From Streptomyces sp. TLI_146 (GTDB lineage Bacteria; Actinomycetota; Actinomycetes; Streptomycetales; Streptomycetaceae), in contig NZ_PJMX01000001.1 in the NCBI RefSeq assembly GCF_002846415.1, forward strand, positions 496,001 to 560,000: DNA of 64,000 nucleotides, given 5' to 3'. The notes beneath the pieces were generated by a model. The model ran no database searches. It saw nothing but the letters and a program-made list of their open reading frames with translations, and was not told the DNA's origin. Shown in pieces: positions 62,114 through 64,000 of the stretch. The position numbers and the translations under genes were made by a program. Within the stretch, counting starts at the first letter, position 1. Each line of letters starts with the position of its first letter.

Positions 62114-64000
62114 TCAGCGGCGCGCCTCACCGGATCCCTCGTCGAGGCCGATGCGCCGGTGCAGCCGCGCGAGCCAGGCCGGGGCCCACCAGTTGAACCG
62201 TCCGGCCAGCCGCATGAAGGCCGGGAGCAGCACCCCGCGTACGACGGTGGCGTCCACGAGCACCGCCAGGGCGAGGCCCAGCCCCAGCGTCTTCATGTAC
62301 GTGATGCCGGAGGTGAGGAAGGAGAGAAACACCAGGGCGATGAGCGCGGCGGCCGCGGTGACGATCCCCCCGCTCTTTCCCAGCCCGTGGACGACGGACC
62401 GGGCAGTGTCGCCCGTGGCGTCGTACTCCTCCTTGATCCGGGAGAGCAGGAACACCTCGTAGTCCATCGAGAGGCCGAAGGCCAGACAGAAGACCATGAC
62501 CGGCGTGGTGGCGACGATGCCCCCGGTGAGGGCGAAATCGCCGGTGAGCCACCGCATATGCCCCTCCTGGAACACCCACACCAGAGCGCCGAAGGTGGCG
62601 GTGAGACTGAGCAGATTGAGCACGATCGCCTTGACGGGCATCACCACGCTGCCGGTGAGCAGGAACAGCAGCAGGAACGTGGTGACCGCGATGAGCAACA
62701 GGCAGTAAGGTATGCGGCCGGTCAGGGCGTCCATCGTGTCGCGGAAGGCCGAGGCCGTGCCGGCCGTGGTGACGTCGAAGGGAGCCTTGGCCTGACGAAT
62801 GTCACGGACCAACGACTGACCCTCCTCGCTGTACGGGTCGACGGAGCCCACCACCGACAGCCAAGTGCCGTCCTGGGCCGCATAGCGCCGGCGCGAGCCG
62901 TCTGGCCCGGCGATCCGGTGGCCGTCCGCGTAGGAGCCGGTCCAGGCGTCCACCCGCGCGACGTGGCGCAGCGCCGAGAGCCGCGCGGCGTACGCGTCGA
63001 TGTCCGCGGCACGGCTCTGCGGTGGACCCGAGTCCCCGGCGACGACCAGGGTCGGATCCGCCTCACGGGCCGGGTAGTCGTGCCGGAGAACGGAGACGAC
63101 CCTGTGCGCTTCGGCGTCGGCGGGCAAGGACCGCTCGTCGGCGAGATTGAGCCTGACGCCCAGGAACGGCGCCCCGAGCAACAGCAGGACGGCGACCGCG
63201 CCCGTGGCCATGGGCACCGGGCGGCGTACGACGAACCCGGCCAGCCGGTACCAGGCGTTGCGCCCCTCGCACGCCGTCCTGCGCCTGGTCCAGGACCAGG
63301 TGTTGACGCGTGTGCCGAGGACCGCCAGCAGGGCGGGCAGCAGCACCAGCGCGGACAGCGCGGCGAAGGCGACGACCGCGATGCCCGCGTAGGCGAACGA
63401 GCGCAGGAAGTACATCGGGAACAGCAGCAGCGCCGACAGCGACAGGGCGACGGTGACGGCCGAGTACAGCACGGTGCGTCCGGCGGTGCGCACACTGGTG
63501 ACGATGGCGTCGCCCACCGTGGCACCGGTGGCGAGCTCCTCTCTGTACCGGCTGACGACGAACAGGCTGTAGTCGATGCCCAGGCCCAGACCGAGGCCCG
63601 TGGTCAGGTTGATCGCGAACACCGACACATCGGTGAACTGCGTGAGCAGCCCGAGCACGGCGAGAGCGCCGATGACGGCCACGACACCGAGCGCTAGGGG
63701 CAGCAGGGCCGCGATCACCCCCCGGAAGACGAACACCAAGAGGATGAGCGTCACAGGGATGATCAGCAACTCCGCGAACATGAGATCTTTCTGGATCTGC
63801 TGGTTGAGCTCCCGGGCGACTTCGGCGCGCCCGCCGAACTCCACCGTCAGCCCTTGGAAACCTTGCTCGTACCGCGGGCGAATCTCGTCGAGGTAGCGGC
63901 CCACCTGGTTCTCGTCACCCTTCAGATGAGCGAGTACGAGGGCCGAGTCGGATCTCCCGGCGCGCAGCGCGGCGGCCTTGCCTTCGGTCCAGTAGGAGAC
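62114..64000 (-). CDS. MMPL-family RND transporter (5' end outside the window)
   Basis: At least 629 residues of an MMPL/RND transporter, continuing beyond the right edge. Two six-span bundles are seen: the first with LTTGLGLGLGIDYSLFVVSR and the second with FGLSMDYEVFLLSRIKEEY, both carrying the RND aspartate motif, separated by a large extracellular loop. Such proteins export lipids and lipophilic products, so it may belong to the cluster, though it is on the opposite strand. The frame runs unbroken to base 64000. Confidence 0.93.
   Translation of the reverse strand, partial: VSYWTEGKAAALRAGRSDSALVLAHLKGDENQVGRYLDEIRPRYEQGFQGLTVEFGGRAEVARELNQQIQKDLMFAELLIIPVTLILLVFVFRGVIAALLPLALGVVAVIGALAVLGLLTQFTDVSVFAINLTTGLGLGLGIDYSLFVVSRYREELATGATVGDAIVTSVRTAGRTVLYSAVTVALSLSALLLFPMYFLRSFAYAGIAVVAFAALSALVLLPALLAVLGTRVNTWSWTRRRTACEGRNAWYRLAGFVVRRPVPMATGAVAVLLLLGAPFLGVRLNLADERSLPADAEAHRVVSVLRHDYPAREADPTLVVAGDSGPPQSRAADIDAYAARLSALRHVARVDAWTGSYADGHRIAGPDGSRRRYAAQDGTWLSVVGSVDPYSEEGQSLVRDIRQAKAPFDVTTAGTASAFRDTMDALTGRIPYCLLLIAVTTFLLLFLLTGSVVMPVKAIVLNLLSLTATFGALVWVFQEGHMRWLTGDFALTGGIVATTPVMVFCLAFGLSMDYEVFLLSRIKEEYDATGDTARSVVHGLGKSGGIVTAAAALIALVFLSFLTSGITYMKTLGLGLALAVLVDATVVRGVLLPAFMRLAGRFNWWAPAWLARLHRRIGLDEGSGEARR

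Overview
The window is a Streptomyces-type actinobacterial chromosome segment. It is strongly GC-rich, has GTG starts and ATGA/GTGA stop-start overlaps, Tat and Sec signals, whiJ-like XRE regulators next to anti-sigma-type ATPases, and a few rare TTA (bldA-type) codons. No rRNA, tRNA, CRISPR array or replication origin was seen.

The left half (about 1-28,500) is an accessory, decayed region. It carries a FAD hydroxylase (252-1724), a kinase-like gene with a short coupled ORF (2702-3691), small secreted proteins (4215, 5240, 12198, 24588), an AraC regulator, a divergent pair of membrane proteins (7798 and 9366), a membrane protein/regulator/Tat-hydrolase operon (12754-15064), divergent regulator/enzyme pairs with palindromic operators (RidA/HxlR, TetR/FAD synthase), an immunity-like gene and a two-component system (26672-28509). 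Between them lie many gene remnants: an IS5-type transposase, a histidine kinase, DinB/DUF664, ankyrin, a methyltransferase, an asparaginase, and an XRE regulator and a lipoprotein cut at the same junction.

The right half (about 28,863-62,015) reads as one biosynthetic gene cluster. A LAL-type LuxR regulator opens it. A leftward operon has an MFS exporter, a GNAT protein, a LuxE-type acyl-protein synthetase and a LuxC-type acyl reductase fused to a PaaK-type adenylating domain. A rightward regulatory operon has an XRE regulator, an atypical response regulator and a fatty acyl-CoA ligase. A leftward tailoring operon (50549 to 42208) encodes a thioesterase, a BBE-type oxidase, a Baeyer-Villiger monooxygenase, an esterase, an aldehyde dehydrogenase, aspartate decarboxylase (PanD) and an AsnB-type amidotransferase. 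Divergent from it, the core operon (50970 to about 62,015) encodes AcpS, a malonyltransferase, a ketoreductase, an ACP, a dehydratase, a GcvT-like protein, a single-chain KS-CLF fusion, a second AcpS-like protein, a second SDR, an MFS exporter with a transposase-like tail, and a membrane acyltransferase. An MMPL exporter on the opposite strand runs off the right edge.

The core has ketoreductases and a dehydratase but no enoyl reductase, so the expected product is a highly reducing type II polyketide, probably a conjugated polyene acyl chain. PanD (beta-alanine supply) plus AsnB suggests capping as a beta-alanine-derived or other amide. LuxE/LuxC, Baeyer-Villiger, esterase and aldehyde dehydrogenase steps could reduce, clip or re-oxidise the chain. 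The product is inferred, not shown. The most unusual items are the KS-CLF fusion, the LuxC-PaaK fusion and the MFS-transposase fusion.
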